A stretch of DNA of 64,000 nt, from positions 62,001 through 126,000 of the forward strand of contig JADKKI010000007.1 in the NCBI GenBank assembly GCA_016720595.1. The letters are read 5' to 3'. The position numbers were made by a program, and so were the translations under genes. Source of the DNA: Myxococcales bacterium. GTDB taxonomy: Bacteria > Myxococcota_A > Polyangia > Haliangiales > Haliangiaceae. Shown here piece by piece: positions 17,058 to 27,687 of the stretch. Position 1 is the first letter of the stretch; each line of letters opens with the position of its first letter. The notes beneath the pieces are model-generated. The model searched no databases and had not been told where the DNA came from. It saw only the letters and a list, made by a program, of their open reading frames with translations.

Positions 17058-18944
17058 TCAGTCGTCGGAGGCGCGCTTGTGGCGCGAACTCGGCGTGCCC
17101 GACACGCGCGAGCGATCCTGCTCGATCGTCCCCGAGATCTGGGCCGCGTCATCGGCGGTCACCGGCCGCGTACGCGTGGGCTCCTCGACGGTCACCCGCA
17201 TCGTGGCCGAGCTCGAATCCGTGACCGTCTCGATGATCTTGGCGCTACCGTCATCGGTCGACACCGAGATCATCAAGTGCTCGGCGTGATCGTCGTGATC
17301 GCCGGAGTCATTCGATCCGGTGGGCTCGTCGGCCTCCATCTCCACGACGGTCTCGATCTCGGGCTCGGTGATCAGGCGAGCCGGACGACGTGACGCATCC
17401 CGGGTCATCTGCGCGAGCTGCGCCTCCGCGCCGTGCTCGGCGTCGTCGGCGTCGGCGGCGAGCCGGGTGATCGAGATCTCTGGCTCGGAGTACGAGGCTG
17501 GCTTGCCCGCAGGCGGCGTGAGGGCACGTCCGAGCGCCGGGTTGTCGGCGAGCGGCGTCGGCGCGCGGCCGATCACCGGCTGTGTCGGCATCCCGGCTGG
17601 CGGCGTGGCCGCGCGGCCGAGGTTCTGCGCCGGACGCCGAGCCTGCCCGGAATCGAGCGCCTGGATGTTCGGATCCGTGGGCGCGTGCGACAACGTCGTC
17701 GCGTACGGATCGACTGTGGGCTTGGCCCGCATCGGGCGAGGCGTGCGGGCGCCGATGATCGCAGCGAGGCTCTCGAGCAAGGCCTCGCCCAGCTCGGCAT
17801 CATCTTCGGTCAGCTCGCGAAAATCGTCGTTGCGGATCGCGACCGCGCGGACGTCGGTGCGAGCCACCGCGAGCCCATCCTTGTCGGGCACCGACGATCC
17901 GGCCACCAGCGACTCCGGGTAGATGAAGGCCCCCGGCCCCGCCGGCTCACCCTCGACCGTGACCTCACCCTCGACGATGATCCACGCGACGCGATCCCCC
18001 AGCGTGTGCGCGGGCAAGCGCTCGCCCGCCACGTGGTCGCGCGGGATCGCGATCCGGAGGGCGCGGAGGCGCTGTTGCGGGGAGACCTTCTCGCTCCATA
18101 GCTCGCACAGGCTGATCGAGAGATCATCGCGGCGCCGCTGCTCGGCGGGCACCGGGGTCTCACCTGCCTCGAGGACGCGCATCACGATCGCGGTCGCGTT
18201 GTCGCCACCGCCGCGCTCGAGCGCCAGATCCACCAGCTTCTGCGCCGCGCGCGCCGGGCTCGGCTGCTTGACCAGCACGTCACCGACCTCGTTCTCGAGG
18301 ACGTACTCGCTGATCCCGTCGCTGCACAGCATGAACCTGTCGCCATCGGCCAGCGGGACGACGAACGTCGAGACCTTGCACTCCTGGCCGATGCCGAGCG
18401 CGTTGGTGAGCATGCTACGGAACCGCGCCCCATCACCGGAGACATCGACGTCGATGCCGGCGGCGAGCAGCCGCTGGAGCAGCGTGTGGTCCTCCGTCAG
18501 CTGCATCGAGATCCCATCGCGGACGATGTAGGCGCGCGAGTCGCCCGCGTGGGCGAAGATCAGCTCGTTGCCGACCACGATCGCCGCGACCAGGGTCGTC
18601 CCCATGCCCTGCTTGGTCGGGTCACGGACACCCTCGGCGATGATCGCGTTGTGCGCTGCGATGACGCCGTCCCGCAGCGCTTCGATCAGCTGCTTCTTTG
18701 CGATCGCCGTGCCGCGATCGAGCCAGACGTCGGCGACCTCGGCGGTATCGTCGTCCGCCCACCGCTTCCGGATGGTCTGGATCGCGATCGCGCTCGCGAC
18801 CTCACCGGCTGCATGCCCGCCCATGCCATCGCAAACGAGGAACAACCCGAGATCCGCATCGAAGAAATGCGCATCCTCGTTATGTTCCCGTACGTTGCCG
18901 ACGTGAGTCACGGCAGCGCCGACGATCGAGGCTCGCCCCGCCAC
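17058..18944 (-). CDS. PP2C-type Ser/Thr phosphatase with cNMP-binding-like C-terminal domain
   Basis: 628 residues. Residues 1-~260 are a PPM/PP2C phosphatase with metal-binding motifs in order: REHNEDA, VCDGMGGHAAGE, GTTLVAA, HAGDSRAYI, LTEDHT, CSDGISEY and DNATAIV. Residues ~280-400 read like a cyclic-nucleotide-binding beta-roll (HTLGDRVAWIIVEGEVTVEG). A Pro/Ala-rich, probably disordered tail repeats short APTPPAG-like units and ends in an acidic stretch. It should dephosphorylate Ser/Thr sites, plausibly those of the nearby kinase. GTG start with a leaderless TAGAGT at 6 nt. Phosphatase call is firm; the beta-roll call is softer. Confidence 0.88.
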   Translation of the reverse strand: MAGRASIVGAAVTHVGNVREHNEDAHFFDADLGLFLVCDGMGGHAAGEVASAIAIQTIRKRWADDDTAEVADVWLDRGTAIAKKQLIEALRDGVIAAHNAIIAEGVRDPTKQGMGTTLVAAIVVGNELIFAHAGDSRAYIVRDGISMQLTEDHTLLQRLLAAGIDVDVSGDGARFRSMLTNALGIGQECKVSTFVVPLADGDRFMLCSDGISEYVLENEVGDVLVKQPSPARAAQKLVDLALERGGGDNATAIVMRVLEAGETPVPAEQRRRDDLSISLCELWSEKVSPQQRLRALRIAIPRDHVAGERLPAHTLGDRVAWIIVEGEVTVEGEPAGPGAFIYPESLVAGSSVPDKDGLAVARTDVRAVAIRNDDFRELTEDDAELGEALLESLAAIIGARTPRPMRAKPTVDPYATTLSHAPTDPNIQALDSGQARRPAQNLGRAATPPAGMPTQPVIGRAPTPLADNPALGRALTPPAGKPASYSEPEISITRLAADADDAEHGAEAQLAQMTRDASRRPARLITEPEIETVVEMEADEPTGSNDSGDHDDHAEHLMISVSTDDGSAKIIETVTDSSSATMRVTVEEPTRTRPVTADDAAQISGTIEQDRSRVSGTPSSRHKRASDD

Positions 18945-18950
18945 GTGATC

Positions 18951-18956
18951 ACTCTA
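18951..18956 (-). promoter_or_regulatory. -10 hexamer TAGAGT for PP2C gene
   Basis: On the minus strand TAGAGT ends 6 nt before GTG 18944. It sits between the PP2C start and the stop of the upstream response-regulator gene, so the phosphatase can be transcribed alone. Confidence 0.5.
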
Positions 18957-18958
18957 CC

Positions 18959-19639
18959 CTAACCGCGCATCTTGTAGCCGACGTTGCGGACGGTCTCGAT
19001 CACGGATCCGACATCCCCGAGCTTGGCCCGGACCCGGCGGACGTGGATATCCACGGTCCGGGTGCCCCCCGCGTAGCGGTAGCCCCAGGCCCGCTCCAGG
19101 AGCGCCTCACGGGTGAACACGCGTCCGCGATGCTGGCCCAGGAACCGCAGCAGCTCGAACTCCTGGTGGGTCAGCTCGATCCGGCGCCCCGCGATGCGGA
19201 CCTCGTAGCCCGCGATATCGATGACCAGATCGTCGATCTTCAGGACCTCGTCGGATCCGAAGGTCGCCGTCTTCCAGTCGAGCTGCCGCATCCGGCCATA
19301 GAGCTCCGCCGGCACCAGGGGCATCAGCACGAAGTCGTCAAAGCCGACCGAGAAGTCGAGCGCGGGCAGCCGCGCCACGGTCACTGCCAGGAGGATCGGC
19401 ACCTCGACGAGGGGGCCGTCATCTCGCAGGCGCTTGATGGTCTTCTGAGCCCGCCCGAGGTCATCCCCCGCCTCCACGACCACCACCGTCGGCGGCCGGG
19501 CCGCCAGCGCGTCCAGATCGAGGCCCCCGAGGTCGAACCGGCCGAGCGTCGTGCGACACCCCAGCTCGACCAGCAGGGTGGCGACCGATCCCGGCTCCTG
19601 AGCCGTGTCTGGTTCCGCACAGATGACGATGGCCCGCAC
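18959..19639 (-). CDS. OmpR/PhoB-type winged-helix regulator with atypical receiver
   Basis: 226 residues. The C-terminal ~100 are a clear OmpR/PhoB DNA-binding domain (RRIELTHQEFELLRFLGQHRG ... VDIHVRRVRAKLGD ... VRNVGYKMRG). The N-terminal ~120 have the receiver fold pattern, but key residues are missing: the usual phosphoacceptor Asp position reads Glu (VVVVEAGDD), and the switch Lys of TKP is Met (LMPLVP). It is therefore probably phosphorylation-independent. No histidine kinase is adjacent. Divergent from clpX with 140 nt between starts. Confidence 0.85.
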   Translation of the reverse strand: MRAIVICAEPDTAQEPGSVATLLVELGCRTTLGRFDLGGLDLDALAARPPTVVVVEAGDDLGRAQKTIKRLRDDGPLVEVPILLAVTVARLPALDFSVGFDDFVLMPLVPAELYGRMRQLDWKTATFGSDEVLKIDDLVIDIAGYEVRIAGRRIELTHQEFELLRFLGQHRGRVFTREALLERAWGYRYAGGTRTVDIHVRRVRAKLGDVGSVIETVRNVGYKMRG

Positions 19640-19779
19640 GCCGGCCAGTGATGCCGTCCGGCCCGCTCCCGGGTCAAGTCGTCTCTCCCCTGTACTTCAC
19701 AGGCCTACCCAAATGGGCCACCGCAAAGGGTGATCCACGCTATTGCCACCCCCCTGGAACATGTAAAGATTGGGGCTGG

Positions 19780-20988
<1,209 letters not shown>

Positions 20989-21009
20989 CCACGCACTGCG
21001 GCCGCGGCG

Positions 21010-21015
21010 TATGCT
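21010..21015 (+). promoter_or_regulatory. -10 hexamer TATGCT for cheW-cheA
   Basis: TATGCT lies 7 nt upstream of GTG 21023. ATG 21011 overlaps the hexamer, the same arrangement as at the kinase gene. Confidence 0.45.
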
Positions 21016-21022
21016 CGCGGAG

Positions 21023-21457
21023 GTGCCGGAGCTGCGCAACGTCATCGTGTTCACGATCGGCGCCGTGCGCTATGCGCTCGAGCTGCGCTGGGTCCGCGAG
21101 GTGGTCAGCCTCGGGTTCGTGACCGGCGTGCCCACCGCGCCCTCGGCGTTCGGCGGCGTGTGCAATCTCCACGGCACGATCCTCCCCGTTCTCGATGTCG
21201 CGGTCCTGCTCGATCAGCCGCCCGGCCCCGCCGCCCGTCAGGGTGATGGCGCGCTGGTCCTCGAGGCGGAGGGTGTGGTGTGCGCGCTGCGGGTGGATCA
21301 GATCGATCACGTGGCGTCGCTACACGAGACCGATGGGGCGATCGTCGACGCCACGGGACGCCCGCTGACCCTGCTCGATCCCGCGATCCTGGTGCGCCGG
21401 GCCCTCGAGCTGATCACCGCCGCCGGAACCGCGCCGGAGCTCGAGGTCGCGCCATGA
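21023..21457 (+). CDS. cheW: CheW-like chemotaxis coupling protein
   Basis: About 144 residues forming a single CheW domain: FTIGAVRYALELRWVREVV at the N-terminus, then CNLHGTILPVLDVAVLL, the RG-type exchange replaced by NLHG. CheW links receptors to the CheA kinase. The end overlaps cheA by 4 nt (ATGA), so the two are coupled. GTG 21023 is chosen for its leaderless -10; ATG 21011 is the alternative. No receptor gene is in the window. Confidence 0.85.
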   Translation: MPELRNVIVFTIGAVRYALELRWVREVVSLGFVTGVPTAPSAFGGVCNLHGTILPVLDVAVLLDQPPGPAARQGDGALVLEAEGVVCALRVDQIDHVASLHETDGAIVDATGRPLTLLDPAILVRRALELITAAGTAPELEVAP

Positions 21458-23622
21458 GCGAGCTCGATCTCGACTTCGACGCGGACGAGCTGGCGATGCT
21501 CCGACAGCTGTTCCGCTCCGAGGCCCAAGAAGCGCTCGAGACCGTGACCACGCGCGTGCTCGCCGGCGGCGCGGCCAATCCGTCGGCGGAAGCGCTGACG
21601 GAGATGATGCGGGTGACCCACACGCTCAAGGGCGCCGCCGGTACGGTCGGGCTCAATACGATGGTCGATCTCTCGCACCGGCTCGAGAGCGCCCTCGCCT
21701 CGTTCGGCCGCGAGTCCTCGCCGTGGACGCCGCAGACCGCCGACCAGCTCGTCGAGATCACCGATGCCTTGCGCGCCTATCTCGACCAGGCGGGTGAGCC
21801 CGGGAGCGAGGACACCGCGGATGCGATCCGCGATCAGATCGATCAGATCGCGCGTCCCAACCGGCGCCCGCAGTCGCTGCCGCCGCCGTTCGTCGAGCCG
21901 CCCCCCGAGCCCGTGCTGGAGCCCGCCGCCGACGGCGCCCCCACGCCCGAGCCCAAGGCCTGGCTGCGCGTCGAGCCGGAGCGGATCGATGATCTGATGT
22001 CGAGCGCGGGCGAGCTCCTGTTCGATCGAACCCGCATCGAGCGTCGGGTCCAGCTGTTGCGCACGCTCGCCCGCGATCTCGCGCGGACGCGGCAGAGCCT
22101 GCGCGACACGCTCGACGAGCCAGGCACCCCGAATCGCGCCGCTCTCGGGGAGGCCGAAGGCGAGCTCGCGAGCCAGGCGGCGCTGCTGTCCCAGACCACG
22201 GCGGCGCTGCTCGACGAGATCGAGGCGCTGCGCCGCACGATCGGCGAGCTCCAGCGCGGCCTCACCCGGATCCGCATGGATTCGGCGCGCAACTTGTTCC
22301 TCCACGCGGCGCGCACGCTCCGTGCACTACGCCGTGCCACCGGGGTGCACGTCGAGCTCCGCACGCTCGGCGAAGATACCGAGTTCGACAAGGCGGTCGC
22401 CGAGCAGCTGGTCGATCCGATCACGCAGCTCCTCCGCAACGCGGTCGCGCATGGCGTCGAGCCTCCGGCCGAGCGCCTCGCCCGCGGCAAGCCGACCACG
22501 GCCACGATCACGATCCGCGCCAGGCAGGATGGCAACCTGCTCGTGCTCGAGCTCTCCGACGACGGCCGCGGGATCGACACCGCCGCACTGCGCGACCGCC
22601 TGGTCACCACGGGCCGATGGAGCGCGACCCGCGCCGAGCTCGCGAACGACTCCGAGATCCTCGATGCGTTGCTCGGCACCGGCGTCTCGATCCGCGGCGA
22701 CGCCGACGAGCTCGCCGGCCGGGGCATCGGCATCGGGCTGGTGCGCGAGACCGTGTCCAAGCTCGGCGGCGAGGTGAAGGTCTCGTCCACCGCAGGCCGA
22801 GGGACGACGTTCAGCCTGCGCTTGCCGCTGTCCACGGCGCTCGCCCAGGCGATGCTGTTCAAGGTCGGGGGGCAGGTCTACGCGATCCCGAACGTCCACG
22901 TCATCGACACCACCACCGTCGAGCCCGGCGCGGTGCTCACGACCGTGCGCCACGAGCAGCTCCCGGTGTTGCGGCTCGAGCAGCTGCTCGGGCACACGAG
23001 CGTCCTCGAGCGGCGTCCCGGCGTGGTGGTCTCGTTCGCGGGCAAGAGCCTGGTCTGCACCGTCGACAAGATCGTCGGGCCGCGCGAGATCATCATCAAG
23101 CCGCTCGGCCCACTGCTCGCCCCGCTCACGCTGTATGCCGGGGCGACGATCAGCGGCTCCGGCAAGGTCCAGCTGATCCTCGATCCGGCCCAGCTCGTGC
23201 GCCGCGCCCACCCCGGGGCGCCGAGCGAGGCGATGGCCGCGCTCGACTCCGCGCCCGTGGTCCTGGCCGGTCGCGCCCTCGTCGTCGATGACTCGCGTGC
23301 GATCCGCGAGGCGATGACGAGCATGCTCGGCCGTGAGGGATGGATCGTCGATGTCGCCGAGGACGGCGCCCGCGCCCTCCAGATGACCCAGCGCCTCCGC
23401 TACGACTTGATCGTCACCGATCTCGAGATGCCCGAGCTCGGCGGCTTCGATCTGATCGCGCGGCTGCGGAAGGACGAGCGGTTCACATCCACGCCGATCG
23501 TCATCATCACCTCACGTGCGAACCCCGAGCACCGGCGCCGCGCGCGCGACCTCGGCGTCCGCGCGCTGGTCGCCAAGCCGATCACGCGCCGCAAGCTGCT
23601 CGAAGCGCTCGCGGCGCGCTGA
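21454..23622 (+). CDS. CheA-type hybrid histidine kinase with C-terminal receiver (FrzE-like)
   Basis: 722 residues. Domains in order: HPt with phospho-His56 in THTLKGAAGTVG; Pro-rich linker (~150-180); dimerisation helices; HATPase with NAVAHGVE, DDGRGID and GRGIGIGLV; CheW-like domain (~460-590); CheY-like receiver (~610-722) with VDDSRAIRE, phosphoacceptor in VTDLEMPELGG and a conserved Lys (AKPIT). The CheA-CheY fusion resembles FrzE of Myxococcus. The ~30-residue alpha-helical insert after HPt lacks a distinct CheY-binding P2 domain. Output is unknown because no receptor, methylase or motor gene is nearby. Confidence 0.9.
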   Translation: MSELDLDFDADELAMLRQLFRSEAQEALETVTTRVLAGGAANPSAEALTEMMRVTHTLKGAAGTVGLNTMVDLSHRLESALASFGRESSPWTPQTADQLVEITDALRAYLDQAGEPGSEDTADAIRDQIDQIARPNRRPQSLPPPFVEPPPEPVLEPAADGAPTPEPKAWLRVEPERIDDLMSSAGELLFDRTRIERRVQLLRTLARDLARTRQSLRDTLDEPGTPNRAALGEAEGELASQAALLSQTTAALLDEIEALRRTIGELQRGLTRIRMDSARNLFLHAARTLRALRRATGVHVELRTLGEDTEFDKAVAEQLVDPITQLLRNAVAHGVEPPAERLARGKPTTATITIRARQDGNLLVLELSDDGRGIDTAALRDRLVTTGRWSATRAELANDSEILDALLGTGVSIRGDADELAGRGIGIGLVRETVSKLGGEVKVSSTAGRGTTFSLRLPLSTALAQAMLFKVGGQVYAIPNVHVIDTTTVEPGAVLTTVRHEQLPVLRLEQLLGHTSVLERRPGVVVSFAGKSLVCTVDKIVGPREIIIKPLGPLLAPLTLYAGATISGSGKVQLILDPAQLVRRAHPGAPSEAMAALDSAPVVLAGRALVVDDSRAIREAMTSMLGREGWIVDVAEDGARALQMTQRLRYDLIVTDLEMPELGGFDLIARLRKDERFTSTPIVIITSRANPEHRRRARDLGVRALVAKPITRRKLLEALAAR

Positions 23623-23623
23623 C

Positions 23624-26314
23624 CTAGCGGCGGGGCTTCTTGCCGCCGGGCTTGCCCCCCGGCTTGCTCTTCCCGCGCGGCGCATCGCCGCCACCCATCC
23701 CGCGGTGCGAGACCCCGAGCCGGAGCTTGCCGCCCGAGGAGGAGGCCGGAGCACCGCCACGCGCGGGGCGCTGATCGCGATCGCCACGTCCGCGCACCGC
23801 ACGCTCGACCTCGTGGCCTACCTTCTTCTTCTGCGCGATCCCCGTGCGCGGATTGCTCTCGAGCGTGGGCCGGCGCTTGTTGCTCTGCGCCGTGGCGATC
23901 AGGGTGAAGTCGATCCGGCGACGGATCACCGACACGTTGTTGATCTGGACCTTCACCTTGTCGCCGAGCTCGATCGAGCGCCCCGTGCGGTTGCCCGACA
24001 GGCGCATGTGGACCGCGTCGTACGAGAACGGCTCGTTGCCGAGCGATTCGAGCTTGATCAGGCCCTCCACGTACGGCTCCTCGATCTCGACGAACGCGCC
24101 GAAGCTGGTCACCGCGGAGACGGTGCCCTCGAAGTCGCAACCGACCTGATCGCGCATCATGTACGCGCGATACATCGAGACCGCCTCGCGCTCGGCCTCC
24201 ATCGCGCGGCGCTCGTGGCCGCTCGAGGCATGAGCGAGCTCCGTCAACGTCTCCACGGGCGGCGGTGCGCTGGTGTAGCCCACGCCGGACGGCTGGCCGT
24301 CGCGGTGGAGATGGCTCTTCAGCAAGCGGTGCACGAGCAGATCCGGGTAGCGCCGGATCGGCGACGTGAAGTGCAGGTAGTCGCCCGAGGCGAGGCCGAA
24401 GTGGCCGATCGGCACGGTGTCCCAGACCGCCTGGGTCAACGTACGGAGCACCAGCAGCGACAGCGCCTGGGCGCCTGGCTTCTCGGCGATCTGATCGAGC
24501 ACCGCCTTCATGCCGAGCGGGGTGACCGCCTCGGCGACCTCGACCTTGATCCCGTACGCCCCCATCAGCTCGGCGAGCTGGACCACGCGATCCTCCTTGG
24601 GCGGTGCGTGCACGCGCCACACGCTCGGCACGTTGCGGGTGCGGAAGAACTTCCCGACCGCCTCGTTGGCGGCGATCATGAACTCCTCGACGAGCTGGTA
24701 CGCCTGCTTCACCGCGGGGTCGCCCTTGGCCTTGACCACGTCGCGCACGAGGCGCGGATCATCAGCATCGAGGATGACCTTCGGCTCCGGGAGATCGAGC
24801 TCGAGCGCACCGCGAGCCTGGCGCTTCGCGCGGAGCTGCCGCGCGAGGGCGTTGAGCCGGGTCAGCTCGCCGATCCAGGCACGGTACTCCTCGCGCCGGC
24901 CGCGGAAGTCGCCGCCGAGCGCGGCCGCGACGCCGGGATAGTCGAGGCGGCCCTTGCTGCGGATCACCGCGGCGGCGTAGCCGATGTTCTCGACCTCGCC
25001 CTCGTTCGTATAGTCGAGGCGCACGACCATCGCGCACCGATCGACCTGCGGGTTGAGCGAGCAGATGCCGGCCGACAGCTGGTGCGGCAGCATCGGGATC
25101 ACGCGATCGGGCAGGTACACGGAGACGCCGCGGATCGCGGCCTCCTTGTCGAGCGCATCGTCCCAGCGGACGTAGTGCGAGACATCGGCGACGGCGACCC
25201 ACACGCGCGGCCCCCCATGCGGCCCATCCTCGATGCACAGCGCATCGTCGAAGTCGCGCGCGGTCTCGGGATCGATCGTCGCGAACCTGCGATCGCGCAG
25301 GTCGAGGCGGTTGGCCAGATCGGCCGGGCCGACCTCCTGCGAGGTCTCCTTGGCCTGCAGGAGCGCATCGTCCGGGAACTCGATCGGGATCACCGCGCAC
25401 GCGAGGATCTTCTCGATCTCGGTGCGTGGATCTTCGGGATCGCCGAGCACCTTGAGTAGCTTCGCCGCGAGCTCGCGCCGCACCGGATCCGGGTAGCGCG
25501 TGATCTCGACGACGATCGCATCGCCGTCCTTGCCGTTCGGTGCATCGTCCATGTGGACGCGCCCGTAGTCGGCGGCGATCCGCGGATCGTCGGGCTCGAG
25601 GTACACCGCGCGCCCGACGCGGCGGAGGATGCCGGTCAACCGAGCGCGCCCACGCGCGAGCACCTCGGTGACCCGACCCTCGGTACCGCGGACGCCGGGC
25701 CAGGTGTCGACGGCGACCTTGTCACCATCGAGCGAGAGGTTCCGGTACTTCGCGGGGACGAACACGGTCTCGCCCGGCTCGGTGGCGACGAAGCCATAGC
25801 CCGCGGGGTGCACCGTGATCCGACCGATGATCCGATCGTCCTTCGGCGCCGGGCGAGTCTCGCCGGTGTCGGGATCGTAGTCGGGGACCGGCTTCGCCGC
25901 GACGACCGGCTTGGGCGGTGGCGGCACGGCGTGCTTCGGAGCGGGCTTGCTCCAGGGCAGCGCTCCCGGGCGCTTGGTGGTCTTGGGCGGCGTGGCCTTG
26001 GCCTTCGCCTTCGACGCGGGCGGCGCCTGATTGGCGAACGGCTCGTCGGGCGGGTCGTACTCCTCGCCGCGTGGATCGGCCTTGTGCTTGGCGGCGCGCC
26101 GATCGTGGACGCGACCCGAAGGTGCGAGAGCGAAGGCGCCGCCGGGCAGCACGAGCACGCTGCCCTGCTCGACGAGCTGGACCATGAGGGCACGGAGGTC
26201 GGTGTACTCGTGCTTGCGCGCACCGAGCTCATCGGCGAGCGCGGTCATCTTGATGCCTGGGGTGACCAGGCGGGACAGGCACTCGAGAACGGCCTGTCGA
26301 TCGAACGTAGACAT
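23624..26314 (-). CDS. rnr: Ribonuclease R
   Basis: 896 residues, a little over the usual ~810. Processive 3'-5' exoribonuclease of structured RNA. Seen: N-terminal winged helix (~1-65), a charged linker, cold-shock-type OB folds (~140-260), the RNB catalytic core with the Asp cluster in DPETARDFDDALC, SPIRRYPDLLVHRLL, an S1 domain (EGTVSAVTSFGAFVEIEEP) and a Lys/Gly-rich basic tail after ~800. Convergent with cheA (2-bp gap). It follows the beta-propeller gene by 18 nt on the same strand and probably shares its transcript. Confidence 0.95.
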   Translation of the reverse strand: MSTFDRQAVLECLSRLVTPGIKMTALADELGARKHEYTDLRALMVQLVEQGSVLVLPGGAFALAPSGRVHDRRAAKHKADPRGEEYDPPDEPFANQAPPASKAKAKATPPKTTKRPGALPWSKPAPKHAVPPPPKPVVAAKPVPDYDPDTGETRPAPKDDRIIGRITVHPAGYGFVATEPGETVFVPAKYRNLSLDGDKVAVDTWPGVRGTEGRVTEVLARGRARLTGILRRVGRAVYLEPDDPRIAADYGRVHMDDAPNGKDGDAIVVEITRYPDPVRRELAAKLLKVLGDPEDPRTEIEKILACAVIPIEFPDDALLQAKETSQEVGPADLANRLDLRDRRFATIDPETARDFDDALCIEDGPHGGPRVWVAVADVSHYVRWDDALDKEAAIRGVSVYLPDRVIPMLPHQLSAGICSLNPQVDRCAMVVRLDYTNEGEVENIGYAAAVIRSKGRLDYPGVAAALGGDFRGRREEYRAWIGELTRLNALARQLRAKRQARGALELDLPEPKVILDADDPRLVRDVVKAKGDPAVKQAYQLVEEFMIAANEAVGKFFRTRNVPSVWRVHAPPKEDRVVQLAELMGAYGIKVEVAEAVTPLGMKAVLDQIAEKPGAQALSLLVLRTLTQAVWDTVPIGHFGLASGDYLHFTSPIRRYPDLLVHRLLKSHLHRDGQPSGVGYTSAPPPVETLTELAHASSGHERRAMEAEREAVSMYRAYMMRDQVGCDFEGTVSAVTSFGAFVEIEEPYVEGLIKLESLGNEPFSYDAVHMRLSGNRTGRSIELGDKVKVQINNVSVIRRRIDFTLIATAQSNKRRPTLESNPRTGIAQKKKVGHEVERAVRGRGDRDQRPARGGAPASSSGGKLRLGVSHRGMGGGDAPRGKSKPGGKPGGKKPRR

Positions 26315-26332
26315 GATGATGAATTTCTTTCG

Positions 26333-27646
26333 TTAACGAAAAGCGTGAAGTTGTGCGTCGTCGCCAGCGACATAGATCGTCCCGTCGCGCGCGATCGCAG
26401 GCGTCGTATCGACGTCCCCCGCGAGTGCGAGCAACCACAGGAGCGTGCCGTCTGGCGCGATCGCGTAGAGATGTTCATCCTCGGCGCCGACGAGGATCGT
26501 GTTGTTGGTGGCGATGCCGGGCGTCGCGGCGATCTTGTCAGCGGCGGCAACGCGCCACCGCACCTTGCCATCGGGCGTCAGCGCGTAGAGGCGGCCGTCG
26601 TGGCTGCCCACGTAGATCGTCCCATCGGCGCCGAGCGCTGCGCCGCTGCGAAGGTCCCCGCCGGTGAGGGTCTTCCACAAGATCTGCCCGGCGGGGCTGA
26701 TCGCGTAGAGCGCCTTGTCGTCGCTGCCGACATAGATCGTCCCGTCGGCACCGATCGCCGGTGGCGCATCGACATCGCCGCCGGTGCGGACCTCCCACCG
26801 CTTGGTTCCGTCGGGCGCCACGGCGTAGAGCGCATCGTCCTGACACCCGGCGTAGACGGTGCCGTCGGCGCCGAGGGCAGGCGTCGAGGCCACGTGCTCG
26901 GGGGTGGCGAGCTTCCAGCGCAAGGTCCCATCAGGCCACACTGCGTGGATCCCGTCGCCGCCGACATAGATCGTTCCATCGGGGCCGATCGTGGGGCCGC
27001 CATCGACATCGCAGCGCGACGACTCGGGGCCGAAGCCCTTCGGATCGCACGCGCCGAGGTGCAGCTTCCAGCGCAGCTTGCCGTCGGCGCTGACGGCATA
27101 CAGGTGATCGTCATCCGAGCCGACGTAGATCGTTCCATCGACGGCGATCGCGGGCGTACTCCACGAGCGATCGCCCATCGCGAACTTCCACTTCTGGACG
27201 CCCGCCGGCGTGAAGGCGTAGAGCCCGCCATCATGCGAGGTCACGTAGATCGTTCCATCCGGGCCGATCGTCGGAGAGCCGGCGACCACGCCACCGACCG
27301 ATGCCTTCCACTGCTCCTTCGGAGCCTTCGCCGGCGCCGGGCCACCGCGCTTGCCGGTGTGGCGTGCGTCGCCGCCGAACATCGCGAATGGAGGCGAGCC
27401 GGCGATCGGCGCGACCACCGCATCGCTGACCGCGGTGACCGTCGGGGTACCCGACCCGGTGGCGATCGGCCGCGGATCGACACACAGGCCGCGCTCGCAG
27501 ATCCGTGGATCGCGACAATCGACGTCCTTGCTGCAGGCCGAGCTGGGCGACTGCTTGCCGCTACACGCGACGACAGCCGACACGAGCACCAAGAACCCCC
27601 CAGGCAACCCGCGCGTCAACCGACCGTATCCAGACAAAACACTCAC
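26333..27646 (-). CDS. PQQ-like beta-propeller lipoprotein
   Basis: About 437 residues. A signal with basic residues, LVLVSAVVAC as lipobox, then CSKDVDCRDPRICERGLCV, a small Cys-rich segment. From ~residue 100 there are about eight repeats of ~40 residues around IGPDGTIYVGSDDGGLYA and KWKF/RWKL, the beta-strands of a PQQ-type propeller. No enzyme active-site residues are evident; such proteins usually act as scaffolds (BamB-like). Start chosen at GTG 27646; an upstream in-frame GTG at 27685 exists. Confidence 0.82.
   Translation of the reverse strand: MSVLSGYGRLTRGLPGGFLVLVSAVVACSGKQSPSSACSKDVDCRDPRICERGLCVDPRPIATGSGTPTVTAVSDAVVAPIAGSPPFAMFGGDARHTGKRGGPAPAKAPKEQWKASVGGVVAGSPTIGPDGTIYVTSHDGGLYAFTPAGVQKWKFAMGDRSWSTPAIAVDGTIYVGSDDDHLYAVSADGKLRWKLHLGACDPKGFGPESSRCDVDGGPTIGPDGTIYVGGDGIHAVWPDGTLRWKLATPEHVASTPALGADGTVYAGCQDDALYAVAPDGTKRWEVRTGGDVDAPPAIGADGTIYVGSDDKALYAISPAGQILWKTLTGGDLRSGAALGADGTIYVGSHDGRLYALTPDGKVRWRVAAADKIAATPGIATNNTILVGAEDEHLYAIAPDGTLLWLLALAGDVDTTPAIARDGTIYVAGDDAQLHAFR
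26365..27330. repeat. ~120-bp coding repeats of the propeller gene
   Basis: The string GATCGTTCCATC/GATCGTCCCGTC next to CGACATA or CACGTA recurs about every 120 bp. This is the DNA image of the protein's IYVG blades, not an independent element. Confidence 0.6.
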
Positions 27647-27687
27647 GAACTCGAACGAGTGCGCAGACCCTACCAGAGAAACCACGC

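Noticed and set aside
26365..27330. Possible CRISPR-like or tandem DNA repeat
   Set aside because: The ~120-bp spacing and reading frame match the beta-propeller blades of the encoded protein; no spacers.
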